The notes: generated by a model not told the origin, from the sequence alone. Positions 8,186 through 17,559 are shown, counted from the first letter of the stretch. The stretch is 64,000 nt of DNA from Leifsonia shinshuensis (GCF_014217625.1 NZ_CP043641.1:1302001-1366000), one strand, 5' to 3'. Program-made: numbers and translations.

Positions 8186-8207
8186 GTTATCAGTCGATTA
8201 CTACAGT
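8179..8207 (+). promoter_or_regulatory. Sigma70-type promoter of the MFS efflux gene
   Basis: A perfect -35 box TTGACA (8179-8184), a 17-bp spacer and a -10 box TACAGT (8202-8207) point towards the pump gene. Transcription would start near 8214, giving a leader of about 67 nt that includes an AGGAAG ribosome site at about 8267. The promoter overlaps the start of the TetR gene on the other strand. Confidence 0.75.
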
Positions 8208-8217
8208 TCGTTGTAAT
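8197..8217. promoter_or_regulatory. Probable TetR operator
   Basis: The 21-bp inverted repeat ATTACtAC-N5-GTtGTAAT has 7 of 8 arm positions matching and covers the whole -10 box of the pump promoter. A further GATTAC half-site lies at 8223-8228. Binding here would block RNA polymerase. The assignment to the adjacent TetR protein is by position. Confidence 0.65.
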
Positions 8218-8280
8218 CATTCGATTACTTCCGAACTCCACACCCGATTCACCCGTACTCGACCCAGGAAGCGAAGTCCC

Positions 8281-9816
8281 ATGACTGCTCTCCGCACATC
8301 ACACCCGGGCACCGGAAGCCCGGCCCGCGCCGGCTCCGCAGCACGCCGCGTCCCCGTCTGGCTCGCGATCGTCGCGGCCTCCCTCCCGATGTTCATGGCG
8401 ACCCTGGACAACCTGGTCGTCACGAGCGCCCTCCCCGTCATCGCCCGCGACCTGAGCGCCTCCATCGAGCAGCTGCAGTGGGTCGTCAACGCCTACACGC
8501 TCAGCTTCGCCACGCTCATGCTGATGGCCGTCGGCATGGGCGACCGGCTCGGCCGCCGCTCGGTGTTCCTCGGCGGCATCGTCGTCTTCACCCTCGCCAG
8601 CGCGGCGAGCGCCCTCGCGACCGAACCGTGGATGCTGATCGCCGCCCGCGCGGTGCAGGGCGCCGGAGCCGCGGCCCTGCTGCCCCTCTCGCTGACGCTG
8701 CTCGCCGGCAGCGTCAGCCAGCGCCTCCGCCCGGCCGCGATCGGCATCTGGGGCGGCATCTCCGGCCTCGGCGTCGCCCTCGGCCCGCTGATCGGCGGCG
8801 CCGTGGTGCAGGGCTGGAACTGGCAGGCCATCTTCTGGCTCAACGTCCCGCTCGGCGTCATCGCCGTCCCGCTCGTGCTGCTCGCCCTCCCCAACAGCTT
8901 CGGCGACCGGGTGCGCGCGGACATCGTCGGCCTGCTGCTCGCCGCGCCCGGCGTGCTGGGCCTGGTCTACGGCATCGTCCGCGGCAACGACGCGGGCTGG
9001 GACAGCGCCGAGGTGCTGGTCTCGCTCATCGCCGGCGGCGCGCTGCTGATCGCGTTCGTGTTCTGGGAGTCGCGCACCTCCGCTCCGCTGCTGCCGCTGC
9101 GGCTGTTCCGCGACCGCAGCTTCACCGTCGCGAACCTCGTCGGCGTCACCTTCAGCTTCGGCATCTTCGGCGCGATCTTCATCCTCATCCAGTTCCTCCA
9201 GGTCGTGCAGGGGCACACCCCGCTGGAGGCCGGCGTGATGACGATGCCGTGGACGCTGGCGCCGATGGTCGTCGCGCCGCTGACCGGGCTGGTCTCCGGC
9301 CGCACCGGCACGCGCCTCCCGATCGTCGTCGGGCTGGTGTTCCTCGCCGGGGCCATGGCCTGGATCGCCGGGACGCTGTCCGCCGACCTGCCCTACTCGC
9401 AGATGTGGCCGCCGTTCCTGCTGGCCGGAGTCGGCATGGGCCTGGTGTTCGCGCCCAGCTCGACCGCGGTGCTGGCGAACATGCGGACGGCCGACCATGC
9501 GAAGGCCTCCGGCACCAACTCCACACTGCGCGAGATCGGCGTCGCGCTCGGCGTCGCCGTGCTGACCGCCGTGTTCACCGGCGCCGGCGGCACGCTCACC
9601 CCGACGGGCTACGTGAGCGCGGCCATCCCGGCCGTCTGGGTGGGCGCGGGGGCGCTGGCGCTGGCCGCCGTGATCTCGCTCGCCCTGCCGAGCCGGCGCC
9701 GGGCCGCCGAGCTCGCTGCGGCCGCGCACGCCGCGGACGAGTCGGAGACGACCGCCCTCGACGCCGCCGTGACCGCGGAGGCCACCGCAGAGCCGACGCC
9801 TGTGCTGGCGGAATAG
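8281..9816 (+). CDS. MFS multidrug efflux transporter, DHA2 (EmrB/QacA) type
   Basis: 511 residues from ATG 8281, which follows an AGGAAG ribosome site; in-frame starts further upstream would begin inside the promoter. About 14 membrane segments are present. MATLDNLVVTSALP in the first segment and LGRRSVFLGG in the loop between helices 2 and 3 are the DHA2 motifs. This family exports drugs or dyes in exchange for protons. The C-terminal 45 residues are Ala/Glu/Thr-rich and cytoplasmic. It is divergent from and presumably repressed by the TetR gene, and is followed by a strong hairpin terminator. Confidence 0.92.
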   Translation: MTALRTSHPGTGSPARAGSAARRVPVWLAIVAASLPMFMATLDNLVVTSALPVIARDLSASIEQLQWVVNAYTLSFATLMLMAVGMGDRLGRRSVFLGGIVVFTLASAASALATEPWMLIAARAVQGAGAAALLPLSLTLLAGSVSQRLRPAAIGIWGGISGLGVALGPLIGGAVVQGWNWQAIFWLNVPLGVIAVPLVLLALPNSFGDRVRADIVGLLLAAPGVLGLVYGIVRGNDAGWDSAEVLVSLIAGGALLIAFVFWESRTSAPLLPLRLFRDRSFTVANLVGVTFSFGIFGAIFILIQFLQVVQGHTPLEAGVMTMPWTLAPMVVAPLTGLVSGRTGTRLPIVVGLVFLAGAMAWIAGTLSADLPYSQMWPPFLLAGVGMGLVFAPSSTAVLANMRTADHAKASGTNSTLREIGVALGVAVLTAVFTGAGGTLTPTGYVSAAIPAVWVGAGALALAAVISLALPSRRRAAELAAAAHAADESETTALDAAVTAEATAEPTPVLAE

Positions 9817-9830
9817 CCCATCCGGCCGAG

Positions 9831-9872
9831 ACGACGGGACACGACGCAGGGAGCGCCGTGTCCCGTCGTTTT
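9831..9872 (+). terminator. Rho-independent terminator after the MFS gene
   Basis: A perfect 13-bp stem (ACGACGGGACACG at 9831-9843 pairing with 9857-9869) with a 13-nt loop is followed by TTTT at 9869-9872. It lies 15 bp past the MFS stop and before the promoter of the next gene. Confidence 0.85.
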
Positions 9873-9893
9873 CACGCCGCAGGCGGCGCGCCC

Positions 9894-9899
9894 TAGGCT
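9894..9899 (+). promoter_or_regulatory. -10 box TAGGCT of the panE-like gene
   Basis: TAGGCT ends 7 nt before the GTG start at 9907, so the transcript probably has no leader. No ribosome site is seen in between. Confidence 0.5.
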
Positions 9900-9906
9900 G
9901 GACACC

Positions 9907-10926
9907 GTGCGAATCGGCGTGATCGGAGCGGGAGCCATCGGCGGCACGACCGCGGCGCTGCTCGACCGGGTCGGCCACCTCGTGGAGGTCACCGCCCGCG
10001 GCGACCAGCTCGCCGCCATCCGCGCCGACGGCCTCCGGCTCGACGGCGGCTGGGGCGTTCACACCGCGCGGGTCGCGGCCGCCGAACGGCTGCAGACGCG
10101 GCCGGAGCTCGTGTTCGTCTGCACCAAGGCGCAGGATGCGGAGGCCGCCATCCGCGACAACGCCGAACTCCTCGACGGGATCACGGTCGTGGTCGTCCAG
10201 AACGGCCTCGCCGGCCTCCGGGCCGCCACCGAGTTGCTGCCCGGCTCCGACTGCGTCGGCGCGCTCGCGCTCTACGCCGCCAGCTACCTCTCCCCCGGCC
10301 GCGTCACCGTCACGACGACGGCGAACACCTACCTCGGCGCGGGAGACGGCGAGCCGCCGGCGAGCGCGGTGGAGGCCGCGCGCATCCTCGACGCCGCGAT
10401 GCCCAGCTTCGCGGTCGAGAACTTCACCGGCTGCCAGTGGACGAAGCTCATGGTCAACCAGGTCAACGCCATGCCCGCGATCACGGGCCTGAGCGCCCAG
10501 GAGACCCTCGGCGACCGCGCGCTGCGGCCGGTCATCACCGCGAGCCTGCAGGAGGCCGTCCGCGTCGGCATCGCGCGCGGCGTGCGCTTCGGCAGCATCC
10601 AGGGCCTGGACGACCGGATCCTCCGCTTCGTCGCGTCCTCCCCGCGCTGGCTGGCGCAGGTCGTCCCGCTGCTGATGCGGCGCAGGATGGGCGCGACCCC
10701 CAACCCCGGCTCGACGTTGCAGAGCATCCGCCGCGGCCAGCTCAGCGAGATCGACTACCTGAACGGCGCGGTCGTCGCAGAGGCGCACGCGCTCGGGCAG
10801 GAGGCCCCGGTCAACGCGGCGCTCACCGGCCTGGTGCACGAGGTGGAGGCCGCGAAAGCGTTCATCGCGCCCGCAGAGGTCGCCCGCCGGCTCGCTCCCC
10901 TGCTGGGCCGCCAGGACCGCGGCTAG
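9907..10926 (+). CDS. 2-dehydropantoate 2-reductase family (ketopantoate reductase)
   Basis: 339 residues from a GTG start. The Rossmann motif is GVIGAGAIGGTTAALL (residues 4-19), followed by VFVCTKAQD, VVVVQNGLAG and MVNQVNAMPAITGL, the ApbA/PanE pattern. A PanE enzyme reduces ketopantoate with NADPH in pantothenate synthesis. Many actinobacterial paralogues act on other substrates and no other pantothenate gene is nearby, so the symbol panE is not assigned. Its stop codon TAG shares the palindrome CTAG with the stop of the convergent kinase pseudogene. Confidence 0.88.
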   Translation: MRIGVIGAGAIGGTTAALLDRVGHLVEVTARGDQLAAIRADGLRLDGGWGVHTARVAAAERLQTRPELVFVCTKAQDAEAAIRDNAELLDGITVVVVQNGLAGLRAATELLPGSDCVGALALYAASYLSPGRVTVTTTANTYLGAGDGEPPASAVEAARILDAAMPSFAVENFTGCQWTKLMVNQVNAMPAITGLSAQETLGDRALRPVITASLQEAVRVGIARGVRFGSIQGLDDRILRFVASSPRWLAQVVPLLMRRRMGATPNPGSTLQSIRRGQLSEIDYLNGAVVAEAHALGQEAPVNAALTGLVHEVEAAKAFIAPAEVARRLAPLLGRQDRG

Positions 10927-11512
10927 GCCGACTCCGAGCGCGAGACCCGCACCGGCAGTTGCGGGTCCGAGTCGTCCACGAGGATGGTCGCGACGTCCCG
11001 CGGCCGTGCGTCCTCCTCGTAGACCGCCCGCTGCGGGGCGTTCACGAGCAGGATCGACGCGTTCCAGTCCCGCCGCAGCTCCGGCCGCAGCAGGAACTCG
11101 CCGTCGATGACCAGCACCGCGTCGGGTCCGGCCGTCTCCCACCGCGCGCCGACCGGCGCGTCCCGCACCTCGTCGAAGGCCGCGTCTGGAACCCGGTGCT
11201 GCCGCCCATCCGGAACGGGTCGAGCAGCACCCGCTGCAGCGTCGAATAGTCGAACGCGTCGCGGTAGTAGCGCTCCGGCGTCTCAGGGCCGAAGAACGTC
11301 CGGTCCGCGCGGGGCCGGTGGAAGTCACCGACGGAGGCCCGGTGCGTGTCGACGCCGGACTCCCGGAACACCACGGCGAGCTCATCCGCGAAGCCGGACG
11401 TGCCGCCGCCGCCGTCCACCGCGACGACCACGCGGCCGCCCGGCGCGAGCGCCCGCACCTCCGCCACGATCTCACGGAGGGCGAGGACCCGCGGCGTCGG
11501 CGGCAGCATCAT
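10923..11512 (-). pseudogene. Frameshifted uridine-kinase-like P-loop protein
   Basis: The reading frame from ATG 11512 encodes VVVAVDGGGGTSGFADEL (a P-loop variant), DFHRPRADR and a tyrosine-rich helix, up to about FRMGGSTGFQTR. The continuation is in another frame: AFDEVRDAPVGARW, then DAVLVIDGEFLLRPELRRDW and a stop at 10923. One missing base near 11179-11184 explains the break, since restoring a G gives a continuous TRAFDEVRD reading. The family resembles nucleoside/uridine kinases (about 195 residues when joined). Either a true pseudogene or a one-base assembly error is possible. Confidence 0.75.
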
Positions 11513-11544
11513 GCCATGAGCATAAGCTCCTGGCGGCCACCCGA

Positions 11545-11550
11545 TACCCT
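11545..11550 (+). promoter_or_regulatory. -10 box TACCCT of mutY
   Basis: TACCCT ends 6 nt before the ATG at 11557, consistent with a leaderless mutY transcript. The spacing supports this start over longer upstream frames. Confidence 0.45.
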
Positions 11551-11556
11551 CGAAGA

Positions 11557-12438
11557 ATGCCCGACGCGGACAATCCCGACGCGTTCGCCACAGCGGTGGT
11601 GGACTGGTACCACGCCAACCGCCGCGACCTCCCCTGGCGCCGCGACGGCTTCACCGCGTGGGGCACCCTGGTCAGCGAGTTCATGCTGCAGCAGACCCCG
11701 GTGGCCCGCGTCATCCCGCGACTGGAGGAGTGGCTGACCCGCTGGCCGACGCCCGCCGACCTCGCCGCCGTCCCGCCCGGGGAGGCCGTGCGCGCGTGGC
11801 AGTCGCTCGGCTACCCGCGCCGCGCCCTCTGGCTGCACGCGGCGGCGGTCGCCATCACCGAGCGTCACGGCGGCGTGGTTCCCGATGACGTCGAGGCGCT
11901 GCTCGCGCTCCCGGGCATCGGCGACTACACGGCGCGCGCCGTCGCGGTCTTCGCCTACGGCGCGCACCATCCCGTTGTCGACACCAACGTGCGCCGCGTC
12001 ATCGCCCGCGCGGTCGACGGCCAGGGCGAGCCCGGGCCGCCGGGCCGACGCGACCTCACGGCCATGTCGGCGCTGCTCCCCGACGACCGCCCGGCGGCCG
12101 CGGCCTTCAACGCCGGGATGATGGAGCTCGGCGCGATCGTGTGCGTCGCCCGCGCGCCGCGCTGCGAGGAGTGCCCGCTGGCGGCAGCCTGCGCCTGGCG
12201 GGCGGCGGGCTACCCCGCGTACGACGGCCCGCGGAAGGCCGTCCAGAAGAAGTACGAGGGCAGCGACCGGCAGGTGCGCGGCCGCATCCTCGCGGAACTG
12301 CGCGGCTCGCACATCCCGGTCACAACTGCCGAGCTGGAGGACGTCTGGCCCGACGCCGAGCAGCGCGACCGCGCCCTCCGCGGGCTGGTCGCCGACGGCC
12401 TCGCGGTCGCGGAGGGCGACGGCTACACACTGCCGTGA
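11557..12438 (+). CDS. mutY: A/G-specific adenine glycosylase
   Basis: Removes adenine mispaired with 8-oxoguanine. The 293-residue product has the catalytic Glu41 in EFMLQQTPV, a helix-hairpin-helix (LPGIGDYTARAV, from about residue 118), Asp142 in VVDTNVRR, and a [4Fe-4S] loop with Cys196, 203, 206 and 212. After the cluster there are only about 80 residues, ending in a winged-helix-like stretch (AELEDVWPDAEQRDRALRGL). The Nudix-like 8-oxoG recognition domain of E. coli MutY (350 residues) is missing. Short forms of this kind are common in actinobacteria. Confidence 0.93.
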   Translation: MPDADNPDAFATAVVDWYHANRRDLPWRRDGFTAWGTLVSEFMLQQTPVARVIPRLEEWLTRWPTPADLAAVPPGEAVRAWQSLGYPRRALWLHAAAVAITERHGGVVPDDVEALLALPGIGDYTARAVAVFAYGAHHPVVDTNVRRVIARAVDGQGEPGPPGRRDLTAMSALLPDDRPAAAAFNAGMMELGAIVCVARAPRCEECPLAAACAWRAAGYPAYDGPRKAVQKKYEGSDRQVRGRILAELRGSHIPVTTAELEDVWPDAEQRDRALRGLVADGLAVAEGDGYTLP

Positions 12439-12454
12439 CGCAGCCGGAAGCCGC

Positions 12455-12748
12455 TCAGGACTCCGCGAACACGAGCGGATCCCAGTCCAGGATCCGCGAC
12501 CGGTAGACCAGCCCCTCGGTGAAGAACGGGTCGCCGTCGCGGAACCGCTCGGCGGCCTCCCGCGACCGGAACACGGCCATCGACCCCTGCGTGCCCGGAT
12601 CGCCGAACGTGCCGATCATCAGCACGTCGCCGGTCTCCGCCGCGAAGGCGTCGAGGTAGGCCTTGTGCCGCGGGTACGCCTCCACGATGCGCTGGAAGCG
12701 CTCGGGAGTGTTATCGGGGTCGGCGTCGTAGAACGAGACGGCGTACAT
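12455..12748 (-). CDS. YCII-related (YciI-like) domain protein
   Basis: 97 residues forming a ferredoxin-like dimeric alpha/beta barrel: MYAVSFYDADPDNTPERF at the start, then HKAYLDAFAA and the family motif DGDPFFTEGLVYRSRI near the end, with His and Asp residues in the usual YciI positions. YCII proteins are small presumed enzymes of unknown reaction. It starts 3 nt after the rbfA stop, so it is the last gene of the nusA-infB-rbfA operon. It converges with mutY, leaving a gap of only 16 bp. Confidence 0.85.
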   Translation of the reverse strand: MYAVSFYDADPDNTPERFQRIVEAYPRHKAYLDAFAAETGDVLMIGTFGDPGTQGSMAVFRSREAAERFRDGDPFFTEGLVYRSRILDWDPLVFAES

Positions 12749-12751
12749 CCG

Positions 12752-13189
12752 TCAGTCCTCCTCGTCGTCCTCGCGCGGCTTCACGTACGGGTCCTCGTCG
12801 CCGGCGTAGCTGGCGCCGGCCGCGAGTCCGGCCACCTCGGTGTCGCGCTCGTGCGCCTGGCGCAGCAGGTCCTCGATGTGGGCCGCGTTCTCCGGGATGG
12901 CGTCGAGCTGGAAGGCCAGCGTCGGCGTCAGCCGCGCGGTGATGTTCTTGCCCACCTCGCTGCGGAGCATACCGGTCGCCGCCTGCAGGGCCGCTGCCGT
13001 GTCGGCGCGCTCCTGGTCGGTGCCGTACACCGTGTAGAACACGGTCGCGTGCTGGAGGTCGCCCGTCACCTGCACGTCGGTGATCGTCACGAAGCCGAGC
13101 CGCGGGTCGCGGAGGCCGCGATCCAGCCGCTTGGCGATGATGACCTGGATTCTGTCCGCGAGCTTCCTCGCGCGTGCCGGGTCGGCCAT
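12752..13189 (-). CDS. rbfA: 30S ribosome-binding factor A
   Basis: Late 30S assembly factor that binds near helix 1 of 16S rRNA. The 145-residue protein shows the KH-like RbfA fold: RARKLADRIQVIIAKRL, DPRLGFVTITDVQVTGDLQHA, then LRSEVGKNITARLTPTLAF. The last 25 residues are acidic (ending REDDEED). It lies 72 bp after infB with a strong hairpin in between. In most relatives truB would follow, but here a YCII gene follows directly. Confidence 0.95.
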   Translation of the reverse strand: MADPARARKLADRIQVIIAKRLDRGLRDPRLGFVTITDVQVTGDLQHATVFYTVYGTDQERADTAAALQAATGMLRSEVGKNITARLTPTLAFQLDAIPENAAHIEDLLRQAHERDTEVAGLAAGASYAGDEDPYVKPREDDEED

Positions 13190-13222
13190 GGGGTCCTCCT
13201 TGGATGTTCTGCCGGAAGCCGA

Positions 13223-13248
13223 AGGCCCGGCGGTCTCCCGCCGGGCCT
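13223..13248 (-). terminator. GC-rich hairpin between infB and rbfA
   Basis: A perfect 11-bp stem (AGGCCCGGCGG with a TCTC loop) lies 14 bp past the infB stop. There is no T-run. It may be an attenuating or processing hairpin that lowers rbfA expression relative to infB, rather than a full terminator. Confidence 0.6.
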
Positions 13249-13261
13249 CACATGCTACCGA

Positions 13262-16036
13262 TTACGCGCGAGGCTTCTCCCGCATCTCGGTGGTCTCGAT
13301 CTCGTCGCCGACCTGGATGTCGTTGTACTTGCCGAGGCCGATACCGGCTTCGAAGTCCGTACGCACCTCGGTGACGTCGTCCTTGAACCGGCGCAGCGAC
13401 TCGATGGCGAGGTTGTCCCCCACCACGACGCCGTCGCGGATGACGCGCGCCTTGGCGTTGCGCGTGATCGTTCCGGACCGGACGATGACACCGGCGATGT
13501 TGCCGAACTTCGAGGAGCGGAACACCTCGCGGATCTCGGCCACACCGGACTGGACCTCTTCGAACTCGGGCTTGAGCATGCCCTTGAGCGAGTTCTCGAT
13601 GTCCTCGATGGCGTTGTAGATGACCGAGTAGAAGCGGACGTCCACACCCTCGCGGGCCGCACGCTCGCGCGCCTTCACGTCCGGGCGGACGTTGAAGCCG
13701 ATCACGATCGCGTTGTCGATGGTCGCCAGGTCGATGTCCGACTCGGTGATCGCGCCGACGCCGCGGTGCAGGATGCGGAGGCTGACCGACTCGTCGACCT
13801 CGATCTTCATGAGCGACTCCTCCAGCGCCTCCACGGCACCGGACACGTCGCCCTTGATGATGAGGTTGAGCGCCTCGACCTTGCCCTCTTCCAGAGCGCG
13901 GGTGAAGTCCTCGAGCGAGATGCGCTTGCGGGCCTTCGCCAGCTGCGCGTTGCGCTCGGCGGCCTCGCGCTTCTCGGCGATCTGCCGGGCGGTGCGGTCC
14001 TCCTCGGTGACGATGAAGGTGTCGCCGGCGCGCGGGACGCTGGAGAGACCCTGCACCTGGACCGGGCGCGACGGCGCCGCCTCGAGGACGGGCTCGCCGT
14101 TCTCGTCGGCCATCGCACGGACGCGGCCGTACGCCGTGCCCGCGACGATCGCGTCGCCGACGCGCAGCGTTCCGGACTGGATCAGCACGGTCGCCACGGC
14201 GCCGCGGCCCTTGTCGAGCTTCGCCTCGATCGCGACACCGCGCGCGTCCTTGTTCGGGTTGGCGCGCAGGTCGAGCCCGGCGTCGGCGGTCAGCAGGACC
14301 GCGTCGAGCAGGGAGTCGATGCCGATGTCGTTGCGGGCCGACACGTCGACGAACATGACGTCGCCGCCGTACTCCTCGGCGACCAGGCCGAACTCGGTGA
14401 GCTGCTGGCGCACCTTGGCCGGGTTGGCCTCCGGCTTGTCGATCTTGTTGACCGCGACCACGATCGGCACGTTCGCCGCCTGGGCGTGGTTCAGCGCCTC
14501 GATGGTCTGCGGCATGATGCCGTCGTCCGCCGCGACCACGAGGATCGCGATGTCCGTGACCTGCGCACCGCGGGCACGCATGGCGGTGAACGCCTCGTGA
14601 CCCGGGGTGTCGATGAAGGTGATGGCACGCTCGATGCCCTCGTGCTCCGTCCACACCTGGTAGGCGCCGATGTGCTGGGTGATGCCGCCGGCCTCTCCCG
14701 CGACGACGTTCGCGTTGCGGATGGCGTCGAGGAGGCGCGTCTTACCGTGGTCGACGTGACCCATGACGGTGACGACCGGGGGCCGGATCTCGAGGTCCTC
14801 GTCGGACTCGCCCTCCAGCTCGGCGTCGAGGTCGATGTCGAAGCCCTCGAGCAGCTCGCGGTCCTCGTCCTCGGGCGAGACGACCTGGATCTTGTAGCCC
14901 AGCTCCTCGCCGAGGATCTGGAAGGTCGCCTCGTCGAGCGACTCGGTCGCGGTCGCCATCTCGCCCAGGTGGAAGAGGACGGTGACCAGCGACGCGGGGT
15001 TCGCGTCGATCTTGTCGGCGAAGTCCGAGATGGAGGAGCCACGGCGCAGGCGCACGACCGTGCCGCCGTCGCCGCGGGGAACGCTCACGCCGCCCAGCGA
15101 CGGAGCTTCCCTCATCTCGAATTCCTGGCGCTTCGCGCGCTTCGACTTGCGGGCCTTGGACTTGCCGCCGCCGCGGCCGAACGCGCCGGCCGTGCCGCCG
15201 CCGGGACCACGGCCGCGGCCACCGCCGCCGGCCGGACGCGGAGCGCCGAAGCCGGTGCCCGTGCCGCCGCCGGGGCGCTGGAAGCCGCCGCCCGCACCGC
15301 CACCGGCGCCGCCGGGACGCTGCTGGAAGCCGGGACGACCTCCGCCGCCGCCCTGGCGCTGGCCGGGACGGTTGCCGCCGCCCTGGCCGGGCGCGCCGAT
15401 GCGCGGCGAGCCGGGGCGCGGCGGGGCCGGACGCGGGATGTTGCCCGGGCTCGGACGCGAGCCCATGCCCTGGCTGGACGAGAACGGGTTGTTGCCCGGC
15501 CGCGGGGTGCTGGGCCGCTGGCCCATGCCCTGGCTGGACGAGAACGGGTTGTTGCCCGGACGCGGGGCGCCGGGACGCGGGATGCTGCCGGAGCCGGAGC
15601 CGGAGCCACCGCCGGAGGCGGGGCGCGGCGAGGCCGGCTTGGCGGCGTCGGTGGTCGCCTTCGCGGCGGGAGCCGCCTGCGCGGCCTGCTCGGCAGCGGC
15701 CTTCTCGGCGGCGGCCTTCTCGGCAGCGGCCTTCTCGGCGGCGGCCTGACGCTCGGCCACCGAGAGCGGCGCCTGCGGCTTGGGTGCGGCGGACTCGCCG
15801 GACGCCTGCGGGCGCGGCGCGGCCGGGCGCGGGGCCTCGGCCTTGGGCGCCGACGCCTTGTCGGCGGTGAAGCCTTCAGCCTCCAGGGCGGCGCGCAGCT
15901 TGCGCGCTACCGGCGGCTCGATGCTCGAGGACGGGCCCTTGACGAACTCGCCCATCTCCTTGAGTTTCGCGAGCGCGACTTTGCTGTCGACGCCGAGCTC
16001 GCTCGCGACCTCGTGTACGCGTGGTTTTGCAGCCAC
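13262..16036 (-). CDS. infB: Translation initiation factor IF-2
   Basis: GTPase that delivers initiator tRNA to the 30S subunit. 924 residues: an N-terminal IF2-N domain ([24 protein letters not shown] begins the protein and is shown here only in outline), an Ala/Lys-rich helix (~95-125), a long Pro/Gly/Arg linker (~130-290) holding two copies of a 20-residue repeat, then the G domain with GHVDHGKT near 425 and VAVNKIDKP near 527, and domains II-IV. The linker is long even for actinobacteria. ylxR and nusA lie directly upstream on the same strand, as in the standard operon. Confidence 0.97.
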   Translation of the reverse strand: MAAKPRVHEVASELGVDSKVALAKLKEMGEFVKGPSSSIEPPVARKLRAALEAEGFTADKASAPKAEAPRPAAPRPQASGESAAPKPQAPLSVAERQAAAEKAAAEKAAAEKAAAEQAAQAAPAAKATTDAAKPASPRPASGGGSGSGSGSIPRPGAPRPGNNPFSSSQGMGQRPSTPRPGNNPFSSSQGMGSRPSPGNIPRPAPPRPGSPRIGAPGQGGGNRPGQRQGGGGGRPGFQQRPGGAGGGAGGGFQRPGGGTGTGFGAPRPAGGGGRGRGPGGGTAGAFGRGGGKSKARKSKRAKRQEFEMREAPSLGGVSVPRGDGGTVVRLRRGSSISDFADKIDANPASLVTVLFHLGEMATATESLDEATFQILGEELGYKIQVVSPEDEDRELLEGFDIDLDAELEGESDEDLEIRPPVVTVMGHVDHGKTRLLDAIRNANVVAGEAGGITQHIGAYQVWTEHEGIERAITFIDTPGHEAFTAMRARGAQVTDIAILVVAADDGIMPQTIEALNHAQAANVPIVVAVNKIDKPEANPAKVRQQLTEFGLVAEEYGGDVMFVDVSARNDIGIDSLLDAVLLTADAGLDLRANPNKDARGVAIEAKLDKGRGAVATVLIQSGTLRVGDAIVAGTAYGRVRAMADENGEPVLEAAPSRPVQVQGLSSVPRAGDTFIVTEEDRTARQIAEKREAAERNAQLAKARKRISLEDFTRALEEGKVEALNLIIKGDVSGAVEALEESLMKIEVDESVSLRILHRGVGAITESDIDLATIDNAIVIGFNVRPDVKARERAAREGVDVRFYSVIYNAIEDIENSLKGMLKPEFEEVQSGVAEIREVFRSSKFGNIAGVIVRSGTITRNAKARVIRDGVVVGDNLAIESLRRFKDDVTEVRTDFEAGIGLGKYNDIQVGDEIETTEMREKPRA
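15461..15559. repeat. 60-bp period direct repeat inside infB
   Basis: A 39-bp segment at 15461-15499 recurs identically at 15521-15559. It encodes two copies of an [21 protein letters not shown] unit in the flexible linker of IF-2. It is in frame, so copy-number change would only alter linker length. Confidence 0.85.
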
Positions 16037-16116
16037 AATTCTCCTGTCTGGGGCCCACCCCGGACAGGGCAGGCGTTAGTTGCGGACGGCACTCATTTCG
16101 AGCCGCTCATTTGTTG

Positions 16117-16410
16117 TCACTCATGTGAAGTCACTGCTTCTTCAGCCTGTTCTCTCAAAGCCATCCGGGGTCGCAGTGCGGCCCGGACGGCCGTCGGGTC
16201 GAGCGCCCCATCCGCCCTCAGCGCCCGCCCGAAGGCCTTGCGCTGGAGTGCGAGGTCGAGACACTCGTCGACCGGATGCAGCCACGCGCCCCGTCCGGGG
16301 AGAGTGGCGGACGGGTCCGCCACGAGTTCCGAATTCCGGAGTACGACCCTCAGAAGAGAGGATCGGGGAGCGCGAGAACGGCATCCGACGCACGTTCTGA
16401 CGGCTTCCAT
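16117..16410 (-). CDS. ylxR: YlxR family RNA-binding protein (DUF448)
   Basis: 97 residues from ATG 16410. The YlxR hallmark MEAVRTCVGCRSRAPRSSLLRVV is at the very N-terminus, which is why the longer upstream in-frame start (16488) is rejected. GRGAWLHPVDECLDLA and KAFGRALR follow. YlxR proteins bind nucleic acid and sit between nusA and infB in most Gram-positive bacteria; roles in RNase P or transcription have been proposed. It lies 93 bp downstream of the nusA stop. Confidence 0.9.
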   Translation of the reverse strand: MEAVRTCVGCRSRAPRSSLLRVVLRNSELVADPSATLPGRGAWLHPVDECLDLALQRKAFGRALRADGALDPTAVRAALRPRMALREQAEEAVTSHE

Positions 16411-16503
16411 CTTACCCCTCACGCATCTCTGCGCCGAATCAGGACGGAGCGCCGCCTCTTCGGACAACGCTCCGTCCCCGCTTCGCATTCCCTCGGTCGG
16501 CTG

Positions 16504-17511
16504 TTACTTCTCGTCCAGGATCGAATCGGGCTGGATGTCGATCTTCGCGCCGGTCAGCTTCGCCGCGAGGCGTGCGTTCTGGCCTTCCTTGCCGATCGCG
16601 AGCGACAGCTGGTAGTCGGGAACGAGCGCGCGGACGGCCTTCAGCGACTCGTCGATCACGAACGCGCTGGTCACCTTGGCCGGCGAGAGCGCGCTCGAGA
16701 CGAACGTCGCGAGGTCGGGCGAGTAGTCGACGATGTCGATCTTCTCGTTGTTCAGCTCAGCGGTCACCGCGCGAACGCGCTGGCCGAGCTCGCCGATGCA
16801 GGCGCCCTTGGCGTTCACACCGGGCTCGGTGGCGCGCACCGCGATCTTGGTGCGATGGCCGGCCTCCCGGGCGAGCGAGACGATCTCCACGATGCCGCTG
16901 GCGATCTCCGGGACCTCCAGCGCGAACAGCTTGCGGACGAGCGCCGGGTGGGTGCGCGAGACCGTGATCGACGGGCCCTTGGCGCCCTTCGCCACGCTCG
17001 TGACGTAGACGCGGATGCGCGAGCCGTGCGTGTACTCCTCGCCCGGCACCTGCTCCTCGGGCGGGAGGATGGCCTCCACGCTGCCCAGGTCGATGTGCAC
17101 CATGCGCGGGTTCGGTCCCTGCTGGATGACGCCGGCGACGATGTCGCCCTCCCGGCCGCGGAACTCGCCGAGCACCGCGTCGTCCGCGATGTCGCGCAGC
17201 CGCTGGTTGATCACCTGCTTGGCGGCGAACGCCGCGATGCGGCCGAAGTCGCTCGGGCTGTCCTCGGCCTCGCCGATGACGTTGCCCTCTTCGTCGCGCT
17301 CCGGGACGTAGACGGTGACATGCCCCGTCTTGCGGTCCAGGTGGACACGCGCGGCGGGCGGCTGGTCGCTGTGCCCGTGGCGGTGGTCGGCCTGGTTGGT
17401 GTGCTTCAGATATGCGGTCAGGATCGCCTGCTCGATGATCTGCACCAGCTCATCGAACGGGATCTCCTTCTCGCGCTCCATGAGACGCAAGACGCTGAGG
17501 TCGATGTCCAT
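16504..17511 (-). CDS. nusA: Transcription termination/antitermination protein NusA
   Basis: Binds RNA polymerase and nascent RNA. 335 residues: an N-terminal polymerase-binding domain ([18 protein letters not shown]), an S1 domain (~110-185), and KH1/KH2 ([18 protein letters not shown] near 230, [20 protein letters not shown] near 305). The E. coli C-terminal acidic repeats are absent, as usual in actinobacteria. A clear AGGAGG ribosome site precedes the ATG. No rimP gene lies upstream: the next gene is divergent, so the operon starts at nusA here. Confidence 0.96.
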   Translation of the reverse strand: MDIDLSVLRLMEREKEIPFDELVQIIEQAILTAYLKHTNQADHRHGHSDQPPAARVHLDRKTGHVTVYVPERDEEGNVIGEAEDSPSDFGRIAAFAAKQVINQRLRDIADDAVLGEFRGREGDIVAGVIQQGPNPRMVHIDLGSVEAILPPEEQVPGEEYTHGSRIRVYVTSVAKGAKGPSITVSRTHPALVRKLFALEVPEIASGIVEIVSLAREAGHRTKIAVRATEPGVNAKGACIGELGQRVRAVTAELNNEKIDIVDYSPDLATFVSSALSPAKVTSAFVIDESLKAVRALVPDYQLSLAIGKEGQNARLAAKLTGAKIDIQPDSILDEK

Positions 17512-17537
17512 GCCGGCCTCCTCTATTCAGATCTTCG

Positions 17538-17559
17538 CCGCCGCGCGATGGCGCGGCGG
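17538..17559. promoter_or_regulatory. Perfect hairpin in the nusA leader region
   Basis: CCGCCGCGC-GATG-GCGCGGCGG is a 9-bp perfect stem with a 4-nt loop, 27-48 nt upstream of the nusA start. NusA operons are often autoregulated through leader RNA, so this is a candidate element. That role is inferred. Confidence 0.4.

Noticed and set aside
12665..16615. Very long open frame (about 1300 codons) opposite infB and rbfA
   Set aside because: It is antisense to well-recognised genes; high third-position GC in the real genes removes stops on the other strand. The translation is repetitive Arg/Val/Leu/Asp with no family match.
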